The notes beneath the pieces are model-generated. The model was not told the origin of the DNA. It saw only the letters and a program-made list of their open reading frames with translations, and did no database searches. From Leptobrachium leishanense (lineage: Eukaryota > Chordata > Amphibia > Anura > Megophryidae): a stretch of DNA of 64,000 nt. A program made the translations under genes and the position numbers. The stretch spans positions 69,396,997 through 69,460,996 of the forward strand of contig CM019067.1 in the NCBI GenBank assembly GCA_009667805.1, read 5' to 3'. Below are positions 53,138 through 64,000 of the stretch, one piece after another (position 1 is the first letter of the stretch; every line of letters begins with the position of its first letter).

Positions 53138-54918
53138 GTTATTCAAAGAGATCCGAATTGCTGGCGAAAGGTAACCGAACAGTGAAATTCAGCGTTCGGT
53201 TACCTTTCCTGCAGGGTTATCCAAAGAGATTCGAAAAGTCACCGCACGTTCGGTGACTTTTCCTTCTCTTCAATTCGGTTCCTTTTGCCGATTGCATTTC
53301 GGTGACCCTGCGGTGTATTCAGCAAAGAGCACAGGGTCCCCGAATTGCAGGGAAAAGCTGCCGAAAACCTGACGAAAACTAACCGAATGCACGCTGAAAA
53401 CAAGCAAAAACATCTGGATTAACCTTCGAAAAAGCCGAACAGGAGCCGAACAGGAGCCGAATCACACAGAGCCGAAGCAGCTGTGACGTAGAGGAGGCAG
53501 TGAATAAATTAGAAAAACCATTTGTATGAATCTGGGAAAATGAAACGCTGTTTGCAAAGAAACTACTGAGCGAAAATGTCTGAAATTTTCACAGGAGGTC
53601 CAGGGAATGATAATAAAGAGGGCTGTTACAAAAAAAATAAGCAAACTGAAAAAACAAAAAAAAAAAAATCGGACTTTTTAAAAAAAATAAAAAAAATCTG
53701 AAAAATGCTTAAAGTATCCTAAAAAATCTGTAAATACAGAGACTTTTTGCTGCAGAATTTTATAATGAACGGTTTATTAGATATTGAATTAAAACGGGAA
53801 TATTTTTAACATTGAAGTCTATGGGATTCTCCTGAATAAATTTGCCGAATGAAACCACCGAATGGCAGAGCATTAGGGGAACCTTTCACTGCTGGTTTGT
53901 GTTCTCTGAATAGCCGAAGCAGTGCTTTTTCATGGGGATTTCACTGTCCTCGAACAGGAACCGAACAGGCACCGTATGTGCAGGCAATTCGCCAGGATTT
54001 GGCGAATTGCCTGCTCTCTGGATAGCCGAATGGCCAGGAAAGGTAACCGAACGCTGATTTTCAGCAATTCGGTTACCTTTCTCAAGCAATTCGGATCTCT
54101 TTGGATAACCCTGCTGGCCATTCAGCTATTCAGAGAGCAGGCAGTTTGCCAAATGTTGGCGAATTGCCTGCACATACAGTGCTTGTTCATTGCCTGTTTG
54201 AGGGCAGTGAAATCCCCATAGAGAAGTAATGCTTCATCTATTCAGAGAACAAAAACCAGCAGTGAAAAGTTACCGAATTGTCCTGCTGTTCAGTGGTTTA
54301 ATTCGACAGGTTTATTCAGGCGAATCCCATAGGCTTCAATGTTAAAAATATTACCATTTTAATTCAATATCTAATAAACCGTTAATTATGATATTCTGCA
54401 GTAAAAGGTCTCTTTATTGATTTTTAGATTTTTTAGGATTTTTTTGCTAAAGTTTTTTTTTTTAAATCGTTTTTTCTTTTTTCTGTAACAGCCCTTTTTA
54501 TTATCATTCATTGGATCTTATATGTAAATTTCAGACATTTTCGCTCAGTAGTTTGTTTGCAAACAGCGTTTCACTTTTCAAACATTCAAGCAAACTGTTT
54601 TGTTTTCTTTTCACTCCATTCGTCTGCGGTGTCTGGTTTTTCCGGCGGCTGCTCTGTGCTGTGATCGGCTCCTGCTTGGGTTTCTCCGGCGTGTTCCGCA
54701 GGGTTAATCCAGATGTTTTTGCGGGTTTCAGTGTGCATTCGCCTGGGTTTTGCGGGGAATGTTCGGCAGGTTTTCGGCGGCTTTTCCCTGCACTACGACG
54801 GCCCTGTGGTGTTTGCTGAATACACCGCAGGGTCGCCGAAATGTGATTGCCAAATTGAAGTGAATGAAAAGTCACCGAACGTGCGGTGACCTTTTCGATT
54901 CTCTTTGAATAACCATGT
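53138..54918. repeat. Large palindromic element, about 1.8 kb
   Basis: The left half (53210-54010) and right half (54120-54918) are diverged reverse complements throughout, for example CACCGCACGTTCGGTGAC against CACCGAACGTGCGGTGAC, and GAACGGTTTATTAGATATTG against CAATATCTAATAAACCGTTA. A second inverted pair (53138-53205 with 54040-54115, TCCGAATTGCTGGCGAAAGG) overlaps the first pair without being contained in it. Related to 16755-17494. Confidence 0.85.
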
Positions 54919-55391
54919 ATGGTTTTTTTGTTATTTTTTTAAAAATACTGACATGAAACAAGAATAATGAGCGACCTTCAAATCGCTTGTTGTTCTCTGG
55001 CTGCCTCCACATTCGCACTTTCTATGTATAATATAGTAAGTGTTAATTTACATTAGACTGCAAGCAAAGTTTCAGCTCGGCTCGAATAGGACCATAGCTG
55101 TTATGCTTAACGATTGGGGCCGCTATACTGAACGATAAACATATTGGAGACCCCAATCTGTTAAAAGACGCATTTTTAATGATTGAATTTGTTTTCTTAT
55201 TTTGGGCCTACAAAGAGTAAATTATGCTGTCTCTGCTGTGATCCTTCTCTTCCTGGCTCAGCAGGGGTGAGAATTGTTGAAGGGATTTTCACAGACACCA
55301 GAAAGCATATATATTTTTTAAAATCACATTTAAAGCAAATCGCTCATGCTTTTGTTAAGAGCATAATAAGAATACAATATTTATTTACAAT

Positions 55392-55865
55392 TGTCATGAA
55401 CAGCACCGCTGGGTGAAAGGGATGGCACCGCAGGGGTACTGGTGTGTTTATATGAGCCCAGTATGCGGCTGAAATATGCAGGATGGGCTAGGCTGATGGT
55501 ACCTTAGGTAAACAGACAAACACAGGGGAGAATCCAGAGCGCAGTACAAGAGGGTATCCAGGGAGAATAGTCAGGTCGATCCGTAGTTCAATGGCTGGCA
55601 GAGAGGAGGCAGAGACAGTGGGCAAAGCAGGAGGTCTGGTACACAGTGGGAGCGATCAGGTATAGGTCAAAGGATAAAGCGACAATGCTGATGCATTGTG
55701 GGAAAGGCAGAGTGAACTTTTATTGCAGGCAGGAGGGTGTGCTGTATGTGCACTGTGATTAACTGTTTCGGGACCTGTGCAGAGCATGAGCAGCACCTTT
55801 CACATGCTGCCTGGATTCAGGATGCAGGCATGATATACACACTGTCAGCGGCGGGGATCTTGACA
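55392..55865. mobile_element. Solo LTR, 474 bp
   Basis: It begins TGTCATGAAC and ends GATCTTGACA (TG..CA with TGTCA/TGACA ends), flanked by exact 5-bp repeats ACAAT (55387-55391 and 55866-55870). No internal retroviral or gypsy coding sequence is present, so it is a solo LTR left by recombination. Family not assigned. Confidence 0.8.
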
Positions 55866-55870
55866 ACAAT

Positions 55871-56147
55871 CTACAAAAACTACCAAAGTCATGAATAACA
55901 GCAAGTCACAAGTGTAAGGGCCACTTCCACCAAAAAATGAAATGTCCTTATTGTGTTTATTTTATGTTGCTGTTATCTTACATGGGCTTTGTTTTTCTCT
56001 TGTATGTTTAGTTAAAAAAATATTTTACTCTATGTGACACTGGGTGCATCCATTTTGCGATATTTTGTGTTGCAATTACTGCCCCACCACAGTATCTTTA
56101 CATCACTTGCTCCTCACTGGGTGGCAATGACCATAGAATTGACTCTA
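55871..56147. other. Unannotated stretch
   Basis: No feature recognised. Confidence 0.4.
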
Positions 56148-56814
56148 GGGGCCCTATTACATTCTTAACGCTACTGTAGTGACGGCGCTCAATTATGTGA
56201 GCACTAGCGCAAGGTTAAGTGACTTCAACACAAGCCCCACATATTACATACCGAACCCTAATGGATTAAAAAATTCATTAGCGCATCTGCGATTGTGCTT
56301 GTTTGCGCAAGTTTACTGTATTTTGCTCTGCCTATACTTAACATTGGGAGCGCAATCAGTAATTAGCGTTGGGATTACAAAGTCTTAACGCTAATTACCG
56401 CACTGCTGTGGTAACTAAAAAGTTAACCACAGCTAGGAAGCTGCGGCTAACTGATACCGCTTATGCAGAATCAGTCAGCACCAGCTGAACCCCCCCCCAT
56501 AAAAATCAGATACTCACCTCTCATCCTACGGCGCACACGGTGGTGGTGATCTGTTGCTTCTGGCCGCCAGGAGCAGAGTGAGACTGGGGGACAAATTCCC
56601 CAATCTCCCTCCTTGAATCACTCCGTGGCTCTGCAGCACAAGCCTCCATGGAGTCCTATGGACTCCAGGAGGTGATACTCACGGCGGCTCATTAGTGCTG
56701 CCGCGAGTATCCAGGAGGTTAGCACTGTGTTACGGGGCAGGCTGCTGAATCAGCGGCTGCCCCATAATATGGTGCTAAAATGGGGATTCAGCCACGGGGC
56801 ACGGAATAGGGCCC
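56148..56814. mobile_element. MITE related to the TATTCCATAGTTGG family
   Basis: Ends GGGGCCCTATTACATTC and GGAATAGGGCCC are inverted. The interior shares CTCACCTCTCATCCTACGGCG and GGAGCAGAGTGAGACTGGG with 20331-21618 and 32936-33656. Confidence 0.7.
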
Positions 56815-58319
56815 TATGGGTCAGACGTCCAGAAAAACAAACCTATTGACTTTCATTGTGTGGAATGTATGTAAATAACACCAACCATTTAGTGTTATTA
56901 GTCCACTTTCAGATCTCATTCAGCTGCCATCTCTTATCTGGGGTAGCAGATACCCACAATAAAAGACACAATAGACTCCCCGCAGCCCTGTCTAACTATT
57001 CTCTCCTCCACCCCATTCGCCTCTTCACTGTAGAATTTATACACATCAGTAAAGTATAACTTATGTCAAGATTTTAGTGAATGATGCATCAAGGGAAAAA
57101 TCCACAAAATGGAAACAGGTGAAAAACACAAACTTTATATTTCCTTGGCATTTACAATTACTTCAACAAAGAGAAAAAATATTATGTTTATAATGTGTTT
57201 TTATTTGTAATGCAAGCGTAATTTAGTTACAGCGTATGTAACTGGTAGTGTTCCTGTAAATTACACAACAACGAGAAGTGATTTCACATTTCTAATATTG
57301 CAGCCAGTTCTCAGAGTAAAAAGAACTCAAGAAAAAGTTAGATACATGTGGGAAAAAATTACCAAATAGATGAAAAAAAGGCCTTTTGTTTAACTAGAGT
57401 AATGTTCAATTATAAAAAAAGACGTCAACACCATGTTAGAGCGCTAAACACTCCTCCCCTGAGGTGACATTCTTCTGCTTTAGATTCAGGATGTAACTAA
57501 GCCAAAATGTTATGCAAGAAAAAATATATTCAGAACTGAAAATGGTTTATACAATTGATCTATTCAGTAGGTTCTCACATAGCTAAGCAACATGTTTGGA
57601 CCTCTGGGACGCTTTGGAAAACAGGTTTAATTGAGGGAAGTCCTTTCCTAGGAACTGGAACTGCTCTAGTGGTGCCACTCCCAAGTCCAGATGGTTTCAC
57701 TGACACATCACAATGAAAAGGGAGAGACGTACATAGCGTATAAAGCTTAAATAGATGAAAAATTCAGTATTAAGCTGCCCAATGCCCATTTGGATACTAA
57801 TAATGCAGACTGGCTGTAAGGAACCATGCCTGCATTCCTGAATAAACATTACCTGCATCAAACCATCACTGAAAGGAGTTAAATCAGTCAAGCACCAAAC
57901 ACAACACACCCCTATGCGTCCATAAAGGACCACTCCCTCCTATGTGCCTTAACTCAGTATTAGTCTATTTCCTGATCTGTTCAGACGTATATTCTGCGTG
58001 CTCTTTGATTCACTGTGTACCAGACCCCTCTGCTTTGCCCACCGACCACTGCCTTGTGCTAATCCTCTGACCTCGGACCTCCTATTGACCACTCTCATGT
58101 CTAAACCCATTGTACTGCGCTCTGATATCACCCAGTATCCACTTCCACCAAGGTACTGAGGTGTGGGTTTCCCTGCATACTGGGCTCAGACCCCCTGAAC
58201 TTTGGGTCCCACCATGGCCCGTGCCAGATGTGACCCTGACACTGGCATAATGACGTCCATATTTCTGTATATTGATGCAGTATTAAGGAGAAATCATATC
58301 AGTGGAAGCACATGTAAAA
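56815..58319. other. Mostly unannotated stretch
   Basis: 57960-58250 is C/T-rich with TGGGCTCAGACCCCCTGAAC and could be a diverged LTR retroelement piece, but I could not find ends. The remainder shows nothing recognisable. Confidence 0.4.
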
Positions 58320-58625
58320 TACAACCAGTATGACAAGCCTTGCGGCTTGTCAGCTTTTTCAGGCGGCTGATCGGCGGTCTGTTCGGTGGGTCGATGGCTG
58401 CTTGAGGATCGATTCGGTGATCTGTTCTGAGGATCGTGGTTTTTTTTCCGGCGGGTTTACAGCTGCATTCAGCTGTTTCTCTTATCGATTCAGCGTTTTT
58501 TCCGATTGATTTGCCGCACTTTGGGGACTCTGCAGCGAATGCTGAATTCACCGCAGAGTCAGAGAATTTAACTCACGGAGGTTCGGCAAACGAGAGAGCA
58601 CCGAAATGTCTGAATAACCCCATAA
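58320..58625. mobile_element. Fragment related to the GTTATTC/GAATAAC MITEs
   Basis: GGCGGTCTGTTCGGTGGG, CACCGCAGAGTCAGAGAA and the end CCGAAATGTCTGAATAACCCC match the right part of the MITE at 16755-17494. The left end is missing. Confidence 0.55.
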
Positions 58626-58766
58626 ATGTTATCGCCACTTATATTGGTTCTAATTTGTTTAGTGGCAGCTGATTAACAGACCTTCAATCGAAGGTAAGTA
58701 CTCATCTTTTGGGAGGTTGTCACAACCCATGGGCACAGTATGGGGTAGAGAGGGACACTTGGCTTA

Positions 58767-59213
58767 GGCTAGCGTCAGACGAACGCGGTCGTCACGTCCG
58801 TGTCGCTGCACAGTTTAACGTCCGTCGTAGCATTGATTTGTGATCAATAGAGACCAACACACGAAGTACGCACGCACCGAATAACGCACGCACCACGCAG
58901 GTGGCATCGGACACAATTTAGGCCTCAACGTAAAACGCTACGACTGACGCCCAGAGTGCGCCGCATCTGCGTAGCGGCCTGTATGCATGATGACGCGACG
59001 TCAGAGGCAGCACATTTGCGACGTCCATCACGTTGACGCTCAGAGTTTTTTTTGGTCTGGCTGACTGCACCTGTCATTTAATGTTAATTAATTTTGATTC
59101 CCATATTTCCCTTTCTTTTCTACATCCGTCAAAAAAAGTATCTCCCGTCAGTACGTCCGTTATGCAAGCACGCACGCAGAGTGCGCTCAGACTGTGTTCG
59201 TCTGACATTAACC
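58767..59213. mobile_element. Harbinger-like MITE
   Basis: Ends GGCTAGCGTCAGACGAACGC and GTTCGTCTGACATTAACC are inverted, with TTA on both sides (58764-58766 and 59214-59216). Confidence 0.8.
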
Positions 59214-59514
59214 TTACACAGAAATTGAAGTGAGGATCAATGAATCTCACTGCCTCTCTCATCTCTTTGGCACTCACCTCTCAAGATACGTTTAGTAAAT
59301 ATAGTCAATTAATATCTATACTTAGGAATAAATGTGAAAAACAACTGATGCATCTGCTGGGGCTATTCCAAATATATTGTGAGGTTTGTTTGAGGTCCTG
59401 GGATCCATCATCCTGGTGCCACCATCATACATGTGTGTGTATGTATAATATATATATTATATATTTTGTGACATATTGCATGGATGGGTCTGTGTATTCT
59501 CCTTGTATTTTGTT

Positions 59515-59945
59515 TTAAAGGTGTGGGCATTAACCCCCAGGAGGGAATGTTTTGTTTGGTTCTTGCTGCAGGTGTCTCACCTGGCAATTATGCCGGATAA
59601 ATAGCTCCTGATTGAGGGAGGGGAATAATGAGACGAGAGACAAAGAGAGTTTGGTGCTACCGGTACTCCTGAGGTGGGAGAGTCTGCAGTTGGTGCAGCA
59701 TATGAAACCAAAGGTTGGTGTAAATTTTGGGTAGGGTCCCTGCTAGAGAAAGAGGGACTTTAAGTGAGTCAGTTTCTGTTCAGGTGAATAAAGATTTAGT
59801 TTTTGTGTTATGTTTTATTTGATGCTGATACTCCAATAAAGTGAGGAAAATATCACTCGTTAAACAGACTGTGTGCGCCATATTTGCCCTAGAGGACCGT
59901 GCTACAGCGCCCCCTGTGACGTGCGGGATCACAATATATACTGTA
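59515..59945 (+). mobile_element. LTR-like segment (tentative)
   Basis: The sequence has LTR-like composition: GGATAAATAGCTCC (TATA-like) near 59595, AATAAAG near 59835 and GACGTGCGGGATCACA at the right. No matching short target duplication was found, so identity is uncertain. Confidence 0.35.
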
Positions 59946-60310
59946 GTTAAAATAATTTATACATTCTGAAGTAAAAGAAAATCAATGGATTGAAAGCATG
60001 TGCCCCAAGAGTTAATTAATCCTCAAGATATATAGTATGCATATCAAGGAAAACACAATGTAGCCAGCTCATCCATCTCACTGCATCCCAGAGGACAATG
60101 TGATTAAAGTATCTCTTGCTGGCGCCTCTTCATCAGCTGTCTACATTTTTAATGAAGGCTTTTAACTTTGCATTAGTTTGCGATAACCAACTGATAATTA
60201 CCGAAGATATTCGTTCGCGAAGCACTTACTGTAATGGGATTCATAGCGTTGCGCTATCTAACTGAATCCGACATTAGGCTGTGATTGTGGTACAATAATT
60301 TTATATCAAG
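59946..60310. other. Unannotated stretch
   Basis: No feature recognised. Confidence 0.4.
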
Positions 60311-60959
60311 TCAGGAGGCTTCATATTTTGCATTCTCTTTTCTTTACTAAAACATCAGCAGCAAGGAAAGTTTACATAGCAACAGCAGTAACCAATCAAC
60401 AACAAGAGTGTAGTAAGTCCTTAGCCACGCCCTCTTTTCTTGCTGCTGGCGACCAGGTGAGACGTTTTCAAAACAGCTCCTGGTTGCCAGGCTTTAATTT
60501 AGGTGTAATTTGTCACTGTTAGGTTTATTATGTAATTTTATACTCAGATTTATTATATGTACTGTGCACCTGATTGTTTTTTTCCTAGGTTTCCTCCCTG
60601 CTGTGTGGGCACTCTCCCGCCTGCAGGTGCGCTTTGCTCGCGTTGCGCGACTTGCGGCGCCCCATCGTAATTTACTTTGTTTTAACAGCTCTGTTTTCTC
60701 CTTAAGGTTCTTTATCCCCCTTTCTTTGTGTTTTGCGCGGCCCGCCGCCTTCCCGCGAGTGCGCGACTAAACTTTCTCCTCAGGATAGTATGGCGTTCGT
60801 CCGTGCGCACTCCGGCGGCCATCTTAGTTCTAACCAGCAATTGCCGCCATTCGGGACATCGCTTCTTCGCGTCCCGATGCAAACTAGCAGGTCAGCACTT
60901 ACATGTTAAACGGCCTCAGGTTCTATTTATATAAATAAATTATTATTTTTGGTGGGATT

Positions 60960-61730
60960 TCTGTCTGCCCAACGTAAACATCGGGTAAGCCCCGATACGC
61001 TTATACTATATATATACAAATAAATATTATTTCTTCTGGTGGGATCTGTCCCATGAAGGCATCGGGTGAGCCCCGATAGATAGATATAGATATATATATA
61101 TAAAAATAAAATTTTCTGACAGGATATCTGTCCCACGAATGCATCGGGTGAGCCCCGATAAGTAAGTAAGTAAGTATGTATATATATATATATATAAAAA
61201 TAAAATTTTCTGACAGGATATCTGTCCCACGAATGCATCGGGTGAGCCCCGATAAGTAAAAGTAGTATGTATATATATATATAATATATATAAAAATAAA
61301 ATTTTCTGACGGGATATCTGTCCCACGACGGCATCGGGTGAGCCCTGCTAAGCTTATATATATAAACAAATATATTATTTATCAGGCGGGATATCTGTCC
61401 CACGAAGGCATCAGGTGAGCCCTGATAAGCTTATGTATATAAACAAATATATTATTTATCTAACGGGATATCTGTCCCACGAAGACATTGGGTGAGCCCT
61501 GATAAGCTTATATATATATATAAGTATATTATTATTCTGGCGGGATCTGTCTGTCCCACAAAGGCATCGGGTGAGCCACAACACATTAATTTATAATGAA
61601 TATATTATTACCTTCCTGACGGCTAGTACAGGATTTTTCTGTTTGGCCACACTAAACATCGGGTGAGCCCTGATATATATCCCTATAAATTTTAATATAT
61701 ATATATTACCTCAACAGGTGAGTCCCGTTA
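60960..61730 (+). repeat. Hairpin-bearing tandem repeat in the DIRS leader, 10 copies
   Basis: Units of about 55-96 bp (mostly 76-96) carry a GGGATATCTGTCCC-like motif, then ATCGGGTGAGCCCCGAT, then a TA-rich spacer. The second motif starts at 60979, 61061, 61143, 61237, 61333, 61410, 61487, 61566, 61658 and about 61713. It can pair as a 6-bp stem (ATCGGG/CCCGAT) around TGAGC; the copy at 61410 has ATCAGG/CCTGAT. Confidence 0.88.
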
Positions 61731-61741
61731 TTCTGTTTTCC

Positions 61742-62880
61742 ATGGATCCTCCTCAGCTCCCCACCAATCCAGAGGAGCTTTCGGCCTGGCTTTTAGCTGC
61801 CATTTCAGAAACACTGTCCATAGCTTGGCAGCCAAGCCCCGCTTCCCCAGCCAGAACCTCCGGTCCTTTCTAGGGCCCAGTCACCGGCCCTTTCTGAGGG
61901 CTCCCATTCGGTTCATTCTGAGGCTGCCGTGCCATCTCGTAAAATACTCTGGAAGGGTTAATCTGAGTCCGCTGGCTAGGGTAAGGGCCCTGCTACAAAC
62001 TCCTCCCGCACTTCTGTCCCCAAAGAAGGGGACGATGATTATGACATGGATATTTACCAGGCTCACTACCCGAGGAGGACGGAGCCAATACCACCGGTGA
62101 TCCACCGACTACTGCAAGCTCGACGGGTGAGCCCCGTTCTGATAGCTTAGCGATCGTGCCCTTCTCTACCGCTCCAACACCGCCTCGCTCCTTGGTGTCC
62201 TCGGATACCCCGGCGCCACTCCTCGACGCTAGAGGAGCTCCCCCCTCCTTTTTCGATCCATGCACTACCACCCACCCCAGGTCTTCGGCCTGGCTCCCGC
62301 CTGACCACACAGCGGAGTTTCTGCTCTTCTGGCTACGCGGTCTCTTAGTTAAAATTTCCAGGGCGCATCTGTGGGCAGGATGCCCTTGCCCGACGCTGCC
62401 TGACAAGGTATCTCTTACGCCAGAGTTTGACGTGGATTTCGTCTCCTTTCTGGGCAAGGTTGGCAGGGATCCTTGTCGAAGTCGAACAGGGCTTCCGCAT
62501 CGCCCAGGACAAATGCTGGAGGTTTCAGGCCCGCTCGTCACGGTGGACGAAGCACTACCTTCTGGAAACATAGAAACTGTCGGCAGATAAGAACCTTTCG
62601 GCCCATCTAGTCTGCCCAATTACATGGATACTTTACCTGGATTTACCTTTTGTTTAGGATAGCCTTATGCCTACCCTGCTCGGCCCTGCAATGGTCCGTG
62701 AATGGGCACAGCGTGCCCTCTGTCTTTAGGTAACGCCAATGTCAGCATCTCTTCTGCACGCCGCAATGAGGCGCTTTTTCGCTTTGACGCTAATTTAACA
62801 AGTATGTGCTCCAAAGAATTGGGTCCTGCGGCCAAGGGGTTGTTTTTTTGGGGACCTCTTCTTAAAAGAATCGAATCATA
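61742..62880 (+). pseudogene. DIRS gag-like gene, broken
   Basis: The ATG at 61742 opens MDPPQLPTNPEELSAWLLAA and stops after 43 codons (61871). Later pieces in other frames include FFDPCTTTHPRSSAWLPPDH, AEFLLFWLRGLLVKISRAHL and LPDKVSLTPEFDVDFVSF (62240-62450). The pattern of HPRS-x-W-x-PPDH and a Thr-Pro-Glu-hydrophobic Asp motif is that of DIRS Gag-like proteins. A dispersed-repeat insertion interrupts the gene at 62563-62680; GNANVSISSARRNEALFRFD resumes after it. The protein would package the element RNA; this copy has stops and frameshifts throughout. Confidence 0.65.
62563..62680. mobile_element. Dispersed repeat inserted in DIRS gag
   Basis: ACATAGAAACTGTCGGCAGA followed by CGGCCCATCTAGTCTGCCCA is a dispersed element I recognise from amphibian and reptile genomes. 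The right limit is approximate. It separates two gag-like segments. Confidence 0.65.
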
Positions 62881-62899
62881 AGGTTAACATCTATACCAA

Positions 62900-63990
62900 C
62901 CTTCCGACTCTTGGGTCCTACGAATCGTATCTGGTTTCTTGATAGACTTTTCCCAGGTTCCCTTCCAGTCTGTTTTCCCCATACAATGTGTTCTGGTACA
63001 CAAGAAGTCTGGGGACCTTCGCCCGGTCTTAAACTGGATAGTCTTCAATCCCTTCTTGTCCTATCGACACTTCACAATGGAGAGCACACATCTACTCAGG
63101 GGTCTCCTATCCATCCTGCACCACCGACAGTTCACCTGCCTACCTTTCGGCCTCAGCTCCGCACCATGGTGCTTCAATGAAGCTCCTCTTACTGGCCATG
63201 GCCTCCATATATTCACAGGGCATCAGGTCTCTCATATACCTGGACAATATCTTCGTACTGGCTCAAGATCCGGTCCTGTTTTCCCATCACACGGCCCTAG
63301 TGCTTACTCTCCTGTAAGACCTCTGGTTCATTACCAACATGGACAAGTCAGCTTGTCGCCCAGCCCAAGTCATCACCCTTCTCCCTGGCCCACTGCATTA
63401 TCGGGCGATGCAACGTCAGAAAACCACGTGCCTCAGTCTCAATCCCTCCTACGACCAGCTGGTCCCTATCACTCCTGAGGCTCGAGTGGAACTCCTGTGG
63501 TGGCTGCGCCTCATGGAAGCCTGGAATGGGTGGGCCATTTTTGGCTCTCTACCGGACTTCGTATCGGAATCGGACGCCAGCCAGTCGGGTTGGGGAGCGA
63601 CTTGCGGACCTGTATCCACGGGTGGGGCATGGACGCCAGAGGAACAGCCGCTTCACATCATCTGCCCTCTACTCCTTTGGGTCAACCTGTTTACTTCCCG
63701 CTTGACCCACCAGATGCAGACCGGCTTCAGTTGGCTTACGGACCTGCAGGCGGCAGCGGTGGATGCTTTCCTCCCACCATGGCCCCATCGAGGAGCCTAC
63801 ACTGTTTCCCCGTTCACGATGCTCACGTGCACGCTTCAAGAAGTCCGCAGATGGATGGTTTCGACTTCTACTCATGCCTCTATGGGATGCACAGAGCTGG
63901 TTGCCACTGACACTACAACTCCCTTGTCTACTCCTGCCCGCTGCTGCCGTCCTTTTCCATCCATTCTTCTGGACCCTCAAGGCAACCCTA
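62900..63990 (+). pseudogene. DIRS reverse transcriptase and RNase H, broken
   Basis: In one frame (about 62939-63175): KKSGDLRPVLNW, FLSYRHFTMESTHLLRGLL and FTCLPFGLSSAPWCF, the finger and palm of a DIRS reverse transcriptase. The segment carrying catalytic motif A appears to be missing between LLRGLL and FTCLPFG. Another frame gives IRSLIYLDNIFVLAQD, in which the YxDD box reads YLDN (63236-63247), so the second catalytic Asp is lost. About 100 codons on, in frame with ELLWWLRLMEAWNG, comes SESDASQSGWGATCGP (RNase H, about 63565-63610), then GGAWTPEEQPLHI. The enzyme would convert element RNA to circular cDNA. Frameshifts and the YLDN change make it non-functional. Confidence 0.82.
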
Positions 63991-64000
63991 ATCCAGTGGT

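Larger units (their letters stand above)
60311..64000 (+). mobile_element. DIRS-type retrotransposon, 5' part, runs off the window
   Basis: The start (AGTCAGGAGGCTTCATATTT, then AACATCAGCAGCAAGGAAAG) resembles the terminal repeat of frog DIRS elements. It is followed by a GC-rich leader, a hairpin-repeat array (60960-61730), gag-like coding sequence (61742 to about 62880) and reverse transcriptase plus RNase H (about 62900-63990). Methyltransferase and recombinase genes would lie beyond 64000. Numerous frameshifts mean this copy is inactive. Confidence 0.78.

Noticed and set aside
59515..59945. Complete LTR retroelement
   Set aside because: No matching short direct repeats at the proposed ends and no internal coding sequence; listed only as LTR-like.
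51299..64000. Search for the upstream STMN2 exon encoding the Cys-rich membrane anchor
   Set aside because: No minus-strand segment matching KELSMLSLICSCFYPEPRN with splice sites was seen; probably beyond the window.

Overview
The window is intergenic and intronic DNA from a vertebrate, almost certainly a frog with a repeat-rich genome. Three things point that way: three spliced exons of a neuronal stathmin gene (STMN2) on the minus strand, an intact Tc1-type transposase, and a dense pile-up of repeat families I associate with anuran genomes (L2-like LINEs ending in AATAATAAT, DIRS and Ngaro tyrosine-recombinase retroelements, hAT, Harbinger-like and piggyBac-like MITEs). Nothing is bacterial: there are no operons, ribosome binding sites or CRISPR arrays. 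Most long open frames are accidents of minisatellites.

Layout. 1-8300: hAT elements nested in an L2-like LINE. The element at 1592-4112, with 8-bp target duplications, cuts the LINE reverse transcriptase just after its YADD box and carries 2 kb of a 23-bp minisatellite. SINEs that share the 3' tail of this LINE lie nearby. A second hAT-type element (7305-8295) carries a related minisatellite and a nested palindrome. 8500-11800: an Ngaro/DIRS-type fragment (tyrosine recombinase, SGNH hydrolase) with an inserted L2 end, then a 32-bp minisatellite. 12100-24640: mainly MITEs, several nested inside one another, and L2 ends. 25056-25875: a broken mariner with long inverted ends. 26601-28172: a complete Tc1-type element with an intact 341-aa transposase. 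29200-36280: SINEs, a retroposed segment with 15-bp target duplications, further MITEs and a 1-kb fold-back. 36281-37793: a hAT element with the shared minisatellite. 38562-43257: a 4.7-kb hAT element with a decayed transposase gene. 43526-44366: a Harbinger-like MITE nested in another.

46421-51298: STMN2 exons encoding residues 39 to 179 (human numbering) plus the stop, read right to left. Exons 1 and 2 were not found, so 51299 to the right edge is probably intron 2 or upstream sequence. It holds CCCGGGTAA-rich repeats, a 1.8-kb palindrome, a solo LTR, MITEs and, from about 60311, the 5' part of a DIRS retrotransposon (hairpin-repeat leader, gag, reverse transcriptase/RNase H) that runs off the window.

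The only host gene recognised is STMN2. The rest is best read as a layered record of transposition: target duplications, interrupted elements and uninterrupted relatives in the same window give the relative order of many insertions.
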